Assembly: GCA_025455885.1 (NCBI GenBank)
Contig: JALOLR010000010.1
Coordinates: 62,001 to 126,000 of the forward strand
Source of the DNA: Acidimicrobiales bacterium
Lineage (GTDB): Bacteria > Actinomycetota > Acidimicrobiia > Acidimicrobiales > Acidimicrobilacustridaceae
Length of the DNA stretch: 64,000 bases
Reading direction: 5' to 3'
Part shown: positions 37,128-44,205 of the stretch, one piece after another
Layout of the letters: the number at the start of each line of letters is the position of its first letter
Position numbering within the stretch: the first letter of the stretch is position 1
The notes under the pieces: model-generated
Database searches by the model: none
What the model was told of the DNA's origin: nothing
What the model saw: the letters and a program-made list of their open reading frames with translations, nothing else
Translations under genes and position numbers: made by a program

Positions 37128-38035
37128 CCGCGCCGGTCGCCGCCATCGACTGCGGCACGAACTCGGTGCGCCTCCTCGTCAGCGAGGGCGGGCGGACGAC
37201 CGTCGAGCGGCTGATGCGCATCACCCGTCTCGGCCAGGGGGTGGGGGCGACGGGCCGTCTCGACCCGGCGGCCATCGACCGGACGCTCGACGTGTTGCGC
37301 GAGTACCGCGAGGTGCTGGACCGCCACGGCGTCTCGCGCACGCGGATGGCGGCCACCTCGGCGGCCCGCGACGCGGCCAACCGGGACGACTTCTTCGGAC
37401 CGGCCGCCGCCGTCGTGGGTGCCGAGCCCGAGCTCCTCACCGGCGACGAGGAGGGGCGCCTCTCCTTCCTCGGGGCCACCGCCGAGCTCGATCAGGCGGA
37501 CGGGCCCTTCCTCGTGTTCGACATCGGCGGCGGTTCCACCGAGTTCACGTACGGGACGGAGGTGGCCGAAGCGAGCATCTCCACCGACATGGGGTGCGTC
37601 CGGATGACCGAGGCGTGGTTGCACCACGATCCCCCCACCGCCGAGGAGCTCAGCCAGTGCCTGTCGATCGTGGCGCTGCACCTCGACGACGTCCAGCGTG
37701 AGATCCCCGCGGCGGGCGAAGCCCGGACGTTCGTCGGGCTGGCCGGGACGGTGAGCACCGCGGCGGCGGTGGAGATCGGGCTCGCCGAGTACGACCGCGA
37801 CCGGATCCACCACTTCCGCCTCAGCCGCGAGGCCACCGAGGACGTGTTCCGCACCCTCGCCACCGAGGCCCTCGCCGATCGGGTCCACAACCCGGGCCTC
37901 GAACGCGAACGGGCCGACGTGATCGTCGGGGGCATGTGCGTGCTCGTCGCCACCATGCGCCGGTTCGGCATCGACGAGGTGGTGGTCTCCGAGGCCGACA
38001 TCCTCGACGGTCTGGCCATGTCGATCGCGCCGTGA
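37124..38035 (+). CDS. Ppx/GppA-family phosphatase
   Basis: A 303-residue ASKHA-fold exopolyphosphatase / pppGpp phosphatase. Phosphate loops: VAAIDCGTNSVRLLVSEGG and FLVFDIGGGSTEFTYG; an adenosine-type motif TFVGLAGTVSTAAAVEIGL is also present. It is the short form lacking the HD domain of E. coli Ppx. The substrate (polyP or pppGpp) cannot be told from sequence. The GTG start overlaps the DUF501 stop. Confidence 0.92.
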   Translation: MTAPVAAIDCGTNSVRLLVSEGGRTTVERLMRITRLGQGVGATGRLDPAAIDRTLDVLREYREVLDRHGVSRTRMAATSAARDAANRDDFFGPAAAVVGAEPELLTGDEEGRLSFLGATAELDQADGPFLVFDIGGGSTEFTYGTEVAEASISTDMGCVRMTEAWLHHDPPTAEELSQCLSIVALHLDDVQREIPAAGEARTFVGLAGTVSTAAAVEIGLAEYDRDRIHHFRLSREATEDVFRTLATEALADRVHNPGLERERADVIVGGMCVLVATMRRFGIDEVVVSEADILDGLAMSIAP

Positions 38036-38098
38036 GCGGCACCGCGGCCGGTGGGGGCCGCACCTCCGAGCGCCCGGCCGGGCGGCACCCCTCGTGGG

Positions 38099-38104
38099 TA
38101 GGAT
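38099..38104 (+). promoter_or_regulatory. -10 element (TAGGAT) of the acetyltransferase gene
   Basis: TAGGAT lies 8 bases before the GTG at 38113; leaderless. Confidence 0.5.
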
Positions 38105-38112
38105 CGCCCGTC

Positions 38113-38703
38113 GTGACGACCCTGTTCGGCCGGCGAGTCCTGCTCCGACCGCTGGTCGTGGCGGACTTCCCGTCATGGCGGGAGGTCCGACGTCGCAACG
38201 ACGAGTGGCTCACGCGCTGGGAGCCGACCCGGGTGCCCGGGCAACCCGACGTGATCGAGGACCGTGAGGCGTTCGCGGTGCGCTGCAGCGCCCGTCAGCG
38301 CGAGCGCCAGCTCGGCGCCGGGTACGGGTTCGGGATCTTCGTCGACGGGGTGTTCTCCGGTGAGATCAACCTCTCGTCGGTGCAGCGGGGGCCGTTCCAG
38401 AGCGCCTACGTCGGCTATTGGATCGACGAGCGCCAGGCGGGCCACGGCTACACCCCCGAGGCCCTGGTGGCGATGGCCCGCTTCGCCTTCGAAGAGCTCG
38501 GCCTGCACCGCATCCAGATCGCCATCATCCCCCGCAACACGGCCAGCCGGCGCGTCGTCGAGAAGCTCGGGATCCGCGAGGAGGGGATCGCCGAGCGCTA
38601 CCTCGAGATCAACGGGACCTGGGAGGACCACGTCCGCTACGGCCTCACCGTCGAGGAGTGGGAGGAGCGGGGCGCCCAGCTCTGCGCCGACTGGCTGGGG
38701 TGA
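38113..38703 (+). CDS. GNAT-family acetyltransferase (RimJ-like)
   Basis: A 196-residue GNAT protein of the RimJ/RimL type: VLLRPLVVADFPSWREVRRR at the start, QSAYVGYWIDERQAGHGYTP with the acetyl-CoA loop, and LGLHRIQIAIIPRNTASRRV plus EKLGIREEGIAERYL at the end. RimJ/RimL acetylate ribosomal protein N termini, but many relatives act on antibiotics or amino acids, so the substrate is open. The GTG at 38113 follows a -10 hexamer. Confidence 0.9.
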   Translation: MTTLFGRRVLLRPLVVADFPSWREVRRRNDEWLTRWEPTRVPGQPDVIEDREAFAVRCSARQRERQLGAGYGFGIFVDGVFSGEINLSSVQRGPFQSAYVGYWIDERQAGHGYTPEALVAMARFAFEELGLHRIQIAIIPRNTASRRVVEKLGIREEGIAERYLEINGTWEDHVRYGLTVEEWEERGAQLCADWLG

Positions 38704-38733
38704 GCGCCCGAGGGGGCCTGCCCGGGGCGCCGG

Positions 38734-38739
38734 TAGGGT
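38734..38739 (+). promoter_or_regulatory. -10 element (TAGGGT) of the MFS exporter gene
   Basis: TAGGGT lies 7 bases before the GTG at 38747; leaderless. Confidence 0.5.
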
Positions 38740-38746
38740 CGACGCC

Positions 38747-40186
38747 GTGACCTCACCGCCCGTCGACCGCCCGTCCGCCGTGACGGACACGACGGACGCG
38801 ACGGACACGAAGGATCCGATCGGTCCGCCCGACACCGCCACCGACGCCGCCGGGGTCGAGGTGCCCGCGGAGGGAGAGCGGATCAGCGCCTTCGCGGCCT
38901 TCCGGATCCGCAACTTCGCGTTGCTGTGGGTGTCCTCGCTGATGTCGAGCACCGGCACCTGGTTGCAGAACGTCGCCGTGCCATTCGTGGTGTTCGGGCT
39001 CACCGGCAGCGGGGCCTGGCTCGGGTTCACCGCCTTCATGAGCCTCATCCCGCTCCTGGTCCTCGGGCCGCTGGCGGGCTCCGTCGCCGACCGGTTCGAC
39101 CGGCGACGGGTGCTGCTGCTCGGCTCCGCCGTGCAGGGCCTCTTCACCCTGGCGCTGTGGCTCACCTGGGTCGCCGGGGTGCGAAGCGTCGCCGTGCTCA
39201 TCGTCCTGGTGACGGCGAGCTCCTGTGTGTCGGGGTTGACCGTGGCGTCGTGGCAGGCCTTCGTGACCGAGGTCGTGCCCCGCCGGCTCCTGCTCAACGC
39301 CGTCACCCTCAACTCCGCGCAGTTCAACGCCGCCCGCGCCTTCGGACCTGCGCTCGGAGGGCTCGTGCTCGCCACCCTCGGGGTGTCGTGGGCCTTCTTC
39401 TTCAACGCTCTGTCGTTCTTCCTCCTCAGCGTGGGCCTCCTGCTCGTCCGGGTCGTCCGCCGCGACCGCCCGGCCCGCAACGGCCGGTCGAGGGTGCTGG
39501 CCGAGACGTGGATGGCGATGCGCTACGTGCGCACCCGGCCCGGCATCCTCACCGCACTCGTGGTGGTGTTCGCCCTGGGCTTCTTCGGCGGCCCGCTGTT
39601 CAACCTCCTCGTGGTGTTCGCCCAGGACGTGTACGACGTCGGTGACGGCGCGTACGGCCTCCTGGCGGCGTGCATCGGGGCCGGGGCGATCCTGGCCGCT
39701 CCTCTCGTGGCCGGCTGGGGGTCGCGCCAGTCCCGCAGCCGCATGACCAGCCTGGCGATGGTGGGCTACGGCCTGGCGCTCGTCGTGTTCGCCACGGCAC
39801 CGAACCTCACCGTGGGCGCGGTCGCCCTCTTCGTGGCCGGCGCCGGCTACCTCGGCATCTCCTCGACGCTGAACACCACCGTCCAGCTCCAGGTCACCGA
39901 GGCCATGCGGGGCCGGGTGATCGCGCTGTACATCATGTCGCTCACCGCGGCGATGCCCCTCGGTTCGCTGGTCCAGGGTGCCCTCATCGACGTCATCGGT
40001 CCTCAGACGACGGTGGCCGGGGCGGGCGTGGTGTTCCTCGTCGTGTTCGTGGTGCTGCGCTACGGGCTGGGGCTGTTCGCGGCGATGGACGACCTGTCCC
40101 TTCCCCAGGATCCGGCCCGGGTCGCCGAGGAGCGCCTGGCCGCCGCCGAGGTGGACGCCACCGAGGCCATGTTCGACGGTCGCTGA
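38747..40186 (+). CDS. MFS transporter (MFS_3 / EntS-like exporter)
   Basis: A 479-residue membrane protein with a 50-residue Asp/Thr-rich cytosolic leader and about 12 helices. Family features are FRIRNFALLWVSSLMSSTGT, the loop GSVADRFDRRRVLLL, LNSAQFNAARAFGPALGGL and AMRGRVIALYIMSLTAAMPL. MFS_3 members export siderophores or drugs; the substrate is unknown. It lies downstream of the acetyltransferase with its own -10 element. Confidence 0.9.
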   Translation: MTSPPVDRPSAVTDTTDATDTKDPIGPPDTATDAAGVEVPAEGERISAFAAFRIRNFALLWVSSLMSSTGTWLQNVAVPFVVFGLTGSGAWLGFTAFMSLIPLLVLGPLAGSVADRFDRRRVLLLGSAVQGLFTLALWLTWVAGVRSVAVLIVLVTASSCVSGLTVASWQAFVTEVVPRRLLLNAVTLNSAQFNAARAFGPALGGLVLATLGVSWAFFFNALSFFLLSVGLLLVRVVRRDRPARNGRSRVLAETWMAMRYVRTRPGILTALVVVFALGFFGGPLFNLLVVFAQDVYDVGDGAYGLLAACIGAGAILAAPLVAGWGSRQSRSRMTSLAMVGYGLALVVFATAPNLTVGAVALFVAGAGYLGISSTLNTTVQLQVTEAMRGRVIALYIMSLTAAMPLGSLVQGALIDVIGPQTTVAGAGVVFLVVFVVLRYGLGLFAAMDDLSLPQDPARVAEERLAAAEVDATEAMFDGR

Positions 40187-40211
40187 GCCGTTCGCCCCGC
40201 CTTCGGCGACG

Positions 40212-41177
40212 TCAGTCCTGCTCGTCGTCCCACCGGTCGTCGTCGAGGTCGTCACCGAGGTGGGCCCGTCCGGTGGCACACGTCGGCAGGGCCGGACACC
40301 AGCGACACGGTGGGCCGGGGCGTAAGACCGGCTCGCGTCCGCCGGCCAGCTCCCGGATCGTGCGGACACCGTCGACGGTCCGGGCGACGGCGGCACGCAG
40401 CACCTCCTCGGTGACGGCCTCGGGCTGGGCCCGGGCGGCGTCGAGGTAGTACGAGGCCACCAGGCGCGGCGGTGTGCCGAGGCGGAGGGTGTCGACCAGG
40501 GCGTAGAACCGCAGGTCGTCGGTGTGCGTCGGCGAGAAACCGCCGGTCTTGAGGTCGATGACGACCTTCCCGGCGCGGGTGCCGTCGGCCTTCCCGAGCG
40601 TGAGGTCGGTGCGCCCGCTCAGGACCACCCTGCCGCCCAGCAGATCGGCCCGCAGCCGCCCCTCGGTGACCGGTACCCAGCGTGCCGGCAGCGGCGGGAA
40701 GCACTCGAGGAACGACGTGACCCGCTCGCCGGCCACCGAGCGCAGCTCGGCCCGGTCGCCCTCGGAGCAGGTGCGCAGCCAGTCGGAGATCGGCTTGTCG
40801 TCGGCGGCGAGGCGCTCGACGGCCTCGTCGACGAGGTCGAGCGGGACCAGCTCGCCTCGCCAGTGCACGGACAGCTCGACGGCCTTGTGGACGATCGTGC
40901 CCCGGGCGAGGGCGGGACTCCAGGCGAACGGCGCGCCCGCCTCGGCCAGGTGGCGGCCTTCGCAGCCGTGGACGCTGGAGAGCGTGTGCTTGGACACCCA
41001 GAGCGGGTCGCCGGGGTCGAGCCCCGCGGCGACGTCGGCCAACCCCTGCTCGAGCTCGGCGCGCAGCTCGTGGCGCAGCTCGGCGTCGAAGACCGGTCGC
41101 TCGCCGGCGGGTGCGCCGAGGAGCTCGACGAGGTCGTGCTGCGCCGGTGACAACGGGGGAGGCGCGAAGTCGTTCAC
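40212..41177 (-). CDS. PD-(D/E)XK nuclease, Cas4/AddB-like with Fe-S cysteines
   Basis: A 321-residue nuclease. The catalytic core is VVLSGRTDLTLGKADG (Asp) and KVVIDLKTGGFSPTH (D-x-K). Four cysteines occur in the AddB/Cas4 layout: one early (SVHGCEGRHLAE) and three near the C terminus (PPCRWCPALPTCATG), suggesting a 4Fe-4S cluster. His in GTIVHKAVELS matches the RecB-family His. It stands alone without cas or add genes, so a repair role is more likely than CRISPR adaptation. The GTG at 41177 follows TACCAT by 6 bases. Confidence 0.85.
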   Translation of the reverse strand: MNDFAPPPLSPAQHDLVELLGAPAGERPVFDAELRHELRAELEQGLADVAAGLDPGDPLWVSKHTLSSVHGCEGRHLAEAGAPFAWSPALARGTIVHKAVELSVHWRGELVPLDLVDEAVERLAADDKPISDWLRTCSEGDRAELRSVAGERVTSFLECFPPLPARWVPVTEGRLRADLLGGRVVLSGRTDLTLGKADGTRAGKVVIDLKTGGFSPTHTDDLRFYALVDTLRLGTPPRLVASYYLDAARAQPEAVTEEVLRAAVARTVDGVRTIRELAGGREPVLRPGPPCRWCPALPTCATGRAHLGDDLDDDRWDDEQD

Positions 41178-41183
41178 GGGTCG

Positions 41184-41189
41184 ATGGTA
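41184..41189 (-). promoter_or_regulatory. -10 element (TACCAT) of the nuclease gene
   Basis: On the minus strand TACCAT lies 6 bases before the GTG at 41177; leaderless. Confidence 0.45.
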
Positions 41190-41249
41190 CGGACCGGCGA
41201 CGACAGTGGACGGGGCCGGTTGTCGCGCGGGGTGGGGAGGATGGGCCCC

Positions 41250-41735
41250 ATGCCCGCCTCGTCCGTCCGCTTCGCCGCCGCCGCCCGCACCCTCGGTCGG
41301 GCGGCCCGTCGACGCGGACTGCAGGTCCCGGGCTTCCGCAGCCCGCCGAGGCTGCGCGACGCCGACCGGTCGCTGCGACGCTCCGCCTCGGGCTCGGCCA
41401 CGGTGTCCGTCCGCCTCAAGGGCCGTCCGTGGGCGGCGGTCCTGGCCGACATGATCGAGGGCGTCGTGGCGGCCAACGGGTTGGTGGGCCCGACGGCCGA
41501 CGCCGCTCGCACCGCGCTCTGGGCGGCGGTCGAACGCGAAGGGGTCGGGCCGGCGATGGTCGAAGCAGAGCCGCGGTGGCCCCGGGCGGTCCGGTCCGAG
41601 GGGGCCGAGCGCTCGTCGCCCGCTCGTCCTCTCCGCGAGCGCCACTTCCCGGCCCGGCTCCCCGGTGAGGCGTCGGCGGGTCCGCGCCCGTCAGCCGGTC
41701 GGCTCCGGTCGGTCCCGGCGGCCGACGTCGCCTGA
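41250..41735 (+). CDS. Basic hypothetical protein
   Basis: A 161-residue protein I do not recognise. It is Arg/Ala-rich throughout. The middle, SATVSVRLKGRPWAAVLADM followed by EGVVAANGLVG, looks folded; both ends look disordered. No signal peptide or membrane helix is visible. The ATG at 41250 has GGAGG nine bases upstream; the ATG at 41241 would add three residues. It is divergent from the nuclease gene and ends just before the tRNA-Leu. Confidence 0.6.
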   Translation: MPASSVRFAAAARTLGRAARRRGLQVPGFRSPPRLRDADRSLRRSASGSATVSVRLKGRPWAAVLADMIEGVVAANGLVGPTADAARTALWAAVEREGVGPAMVEAEPRWPRAVRSEGAERSSPARPLRERHFPARLPGEASAGPRPSAGRLRSVPAADVA

Positions 41736-41770
41736 CCGTCGCTCCGTCGGGCTGGCTACCGTGAGGCGGC

Positions 41771-41856
41771 GCCCGGGTGGCGGAACTGGCAGACGCAGGG
41801 GGCTTAAACCCCCCAGCCCCTCCGGGGGCGTGTGGGTTCGAACCCCACCCCGGGCA
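41771..41856 (+). tRNA. tRNA-Leu (anticodon TAA)
   Basis: An 86-nt class II tRNA with acceptor GCCCGGG/CCCGGGC, anticodon stem-loop GGGGG-CTTAAAC-CCCCC (anticodon TAA), a long variable arm and T-arm TTCGAAC. The 3' 55 bases, from the anticodon loop on, are duplicated at 58808-58862, so this is the integration target and the intact copy. Confidence 0.96.
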
Positions 41857-41857
41857 C
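41803..41857 (+). repeat. Left attachment site (attL), 55-bp direct repeat
   Basis: Bases 41803-41857 are identical to 58808-58862; identity stops on both sides (G versus A before, T versus C after). It covers the 3' part of the tRNA-Leu gene from the anticodon loop to just past the discriminator base. Confidence 0.92.
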
Positions 41858-41950
41858 TCCTTGACCAGGGAAAACAGGCCCAACGCCGGGTTTGGGAACT
41901 TGGTCAGATCGCCAGAATCGCCCCGATGCTCACAGAATGCTCACATCGGG

Positions 41951-41956
41951 TACGGT
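41951..41956 (+). promoter_or_regulatory. -10 element (TACGGT) of the integrase gene
   Basis: TACGGT lies 7 bases before the ATG at 41964; leaderless, supporting that start over upstream in-frame ATGs. Confidence 0.45.
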
Positions 41957-41963
41957 GCTCGGG

Positions 41964-43118
41964 ATGCGGGGACGAGTTCACAAGCGCGGGAAGGGGTGGG
42001 CCTACGTCGTCGACGTCGGCCACGATCCGGTCACCGGTCGGCGGCGCCAGAGGACCAAGAGCGGGTTCGCCACGAAGAAGCTGGCGGAGGAGGGACTGCG
42101 TGAGGTCCTGACCTCGGTGGCGGAGGGTGCCTACGTCGCCCGGTCGGACCTGACGGTGGGGGAGTTCCTTCGGGACTGGCACGTGACCATGCAGACCCAG
42201 CTGCGCGAGTCGACCTGGTACAGCTACCGGATCGTGGTGGATCGACTCATTCGACAGATCGGTGGCGTGCAGCTGCAAGCACTCACACCGCTCCAGCTCG
42301 AGACGTCGTACGCCAAGCTCAGCCAGGGTGGTGGTCGGAACGGGAGGTCGTTGTCGCCGAAGACCGTGCGCAACTGCCACATCGTGATGCACCGTGCTCT
42401 CGGCGACGCCGAACGCCTCGGACTCGTCAGCCGCAACGTGGCCTCGATAGCCCGACCGCCGGCGATCGATCGCACCGAGATCGTGACCTGGACGGCCGAG
42501 GAGCTCCAGGCCTTCCTCGACCATGTCCGCAGCGACCGGCTGTTCGCCGCCTACGTCCTGCTCGGCACCACAGGGATGCGCCGAGGCGAGGTGCTCGGTC
42601 TGCGCTGGTCCGATCTCGATCTCGAGAGGGCCCGGCTCTCGATCTCTCAGACCCTGCAGGAAGTCGAGCACCGCATCTTGTTCACCACCACGAAGACCAA
42701 CCGGAGTCGCAGGACCGTGGCCCTCGATCCCACCACCGTCGAGGTGCTCAAAGCCCACCGCTCGCGCCAGCTCGAGGAGCGACTGGCTCTCGGTTCGGAA
42801 TGGCGGAAGTCGTTCGACCTGGTCTTCTGTCTCGAGGACGGCTCGCCACTCCAGCCCCAGGGGTTCACCAGAGCGTTCAAGCGGCATGTCGCAGTAGCCG
42901 GCCTGCCCGAGGTGCGAGGCCCGCACAACCTCCGTCATACCTGGGCGACCCTGGCGCTCAAGGCGGGGATCCATCCCAAGATCGTCAGCGACCGACTCGG
43001 GCACTCGACCATCGCCATCACGATCGATACCTACAGCCACGTCGCCCCGGGACTCGACGAAGACGCTGCCCGCACGGTCGCTGCTTCGATCTTCGGGACG
43101 AGGCAGACGGGGCCCTGA
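41964..43118 (+). CDS. Tyrosine-type site-specific integrase
   Basis: A 384-residue phage/ICE-type integrase. An N-terminal AP2-like arm-binding domain (1-60) and a SAM-like core-binding domain (60-170) precede the catalytic domain. Catalytic residues are Arg206 (GTTGMRRGEVLGLRW), Lys244, His321-x-x-Arg324 (HNLRHTWATLALKAG), His347 (DRLGHSTI) and Tyr357 (DTYSHVAPG). It lies 107 bases after the tRNA whose 3' end forms attL, so it should catalyse integration and excision of the element. The ATG at 41964 is used because a -10 hexamer ends 7 bases upstream. Confidence 0.95.
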   Translation: MRGRVHKRGKGWAYVVDVGHDPVTGRRRQRTKSGFATKKLAEEGLREVLTSVAEGAYVARSDLTVGEFLRDWHVTMQTQLRESTWYSYRIVVDRLIRQIGGVQLQALTPLQLETSYAKLSQGGGRNGRSLSPKTVRNCHIVMHRALGDAERLGLVSRNVASIARPPAIDRTEIVTWTAEELQAFLDHVRSDRLFAAYVLLGTTGMRRGEVLGLRWSDLDLERARLSISQTLQEVEHRILFTTTKTNRSRRTVALDPTTVEVLKAHRSRQLEERLALGSEWRKSFDLVFCLEDGSPLQPQGFTRAFKRHVAVAGLPEVRGPHNLRHTWATLALKAGIHPKIVSDRLGHSTIAITIDTYSHVAPGLDEDAARTVAASIFGTRQTGP

Positions 43119-43131
43119 TCGCGCCCTGGGC

Positions 43132-43353
43132 TCAGGCGGCGGTCTCTGCGCCGCCGAGCTTCTGGTCGATCCACGCGATCAGCGCCCGCTTGGGAACGCG
43201 GAGCGATCGACCGATGCGGATGGACGGAAGCCCGGCACCGCCGTTGGTGCGCTGGAAGATCGCCGCCTCCTCGTAGGCGCGGCTGCGACTGATGCGCAGG
43301 ACCTTTGCGGCCTCTTCGACGCTGAGCATGTCGGGCAGGGTGTCCAGGTTCAT
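43132..43353 (-). CDS. Excisionase-like HTH DNA-binding protein
   Basis: A 73-residue winged-helix protein of the excisionase/HTH_17 type: LSVEEAAKVLRISRSRAYEE is the helix-turn-helix and LPSIRIGRSLRVPKRALIAW the wing. Such proteins act as recombination directionality factors or regulators in integrated elements. The ATG at 43353 has GGAG six bases upstream. It converges on the integrase with 13 bases between the stops. Confidence 0.85.
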   Translation of the reverse strand: MNLDTLPDMLSVEEAAKVLRISRSRAYEEAAIFQRTNGGAGLPSIRIGRSLRVPKRALIAWIDQKLGGAETAA

Positions 43354-43746
43354 TTCAGTCTCCGTCAGGTTGGTGCCTGGCTGACTCAGGTCAGGCCATC
43401 GCATGTCGCCACCCACTAGGCCACCGGTGCGCCCAGTCCTCGCGAACTCGGTCTCGCGGGCTGGGACGCTGGGCCTCCGCGTCGCAGCCCGAACCGTTGC
43501 CCACTTCACCTACCGCGAAGGCCCGCTCGCGTCGCGGTTCCAGTGCCAAGCCTCGGTCGGCCCAGCGGTCGCCTGCCACTACCGGCCATCGATCCCACGT
43601 TCTCGGACCGCCCTCTCAACTCTCTCCGTTCCACTCCTCGACTGCCTCGACCTCTCCTCCGACCCAGCCCGCGAACGACTCCCGAGCCAGCACCGCTCCA
43701 GTCACCTCGTTCCCGGAAAAGCCCACAGAACCAGCCAGACACGATT

Positions 43747-43764
43747 GCAACCCCTTCGGGTTGC
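43747..43764. repeat. Perfect hairpin GCAACCC-CTTC-GGGTTGC
   Basis: A 7-bp perfect stem with a 4-base loop, about 440 bases before the relaxase start; a candidate nic-proximal hairpin. Confidence 0.5.
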
Positions 43765-43994
43765 GCTGTGTCGCTCGAACAGTGTCCGCTGAAGCCGGTA
43801 CGGCTCGAGAGTGCCCTTGCGGGCGACAGCCGGGCGCTGATCGGCCCTAGGCCCTGTTGCGATCGTGCCCGACGAGGCAGCGGCGGTCTCGGCCGTTGGC
43901 TGCGTGCCAGGTCTGGCCTATCGACGGGGCTGTCGCCAGGGCCGGACGGCACCCGAGCCCGTAGGGATCTCGCCCGTGGGGCGGTCGTTCCACT

Positions 43995-44042
43995 GGTCCC
44001 AGGAACGGTCCCGGAGTTGGTCCCGGGATTGGTCCCAGTCCC
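43995..44042. repeat. Four tandem 12-bp iterons (GGTCCC type)
   Basis: Four head-to-tail 12-base units, each starting GGTCCC: GGTCCCAGGAAC, GGTCCCGGAGTT, GGTCCCGGGATT, GGTCCCAGTCCC. The period is exact. Confidence 0.75.
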
Positions 44043-44114
44043 AGGTCAGAGCATCGAAACCCCGGCGCAGACCACGCTCGAGCAGGGCCGATCCCGACAG
44101 CGGAGATGTCGGTT

Positions 44115-44162
44115 CGGGAACTACTCCGGGAACTATCCCGGGACAGATCCCGGGAACTTGGT
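44115..44162. repeat. Four tandem 12-bp iterons (CGGGA type), inverted to the first set
   Basis: Four head-to-tail units: CGGGAACTACTC, CGGGAACTATCC, CGGGACAGATCC, CGGGAACTTGGT. CGGGAC is largely the reverse complement of the GGTCCC set, so the two sets face each other across 72 bases, ending just before the relaxase. Confidence 0.75.
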
Positions 44163-44205
44163 TTGTCATGGTCCCCCTTTCCGGAAGCAGCGGGGGAGGG
44201 TGGCG

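Larger units (their letters stand above)
43354..44205. other. Non-coding region: candidate oriT / replication control
   Basis: About 850 bases without a convincing gene between the excisionase-like and relaxase genes. Open frames exist but lack the codon pattern of the neighbours. It holds a perfect 7-bp hairpin with a CTTC loop at 43747-43764 and two inverted sets of four 12-bp iterons at 43995-44042 and 44115-44162. The position directly before a MobF relaxase makes it the likely transfer origin; this is inference. Confidence 0.5.

Noticed and set aside
43403-43792. 129-residue plus-strand reading frame
   Set aside because: Low-complexity Ser/Pro/Arg composition, no homology, overlaps the candidate oriT region.
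43543-44205. N-terminal extension of the relaxase
   Set aside because: The frame is open, but the sequence has no MobF homology and runs through 12-bp iterons; GGGGGAGG lies before the GTG at 44206.
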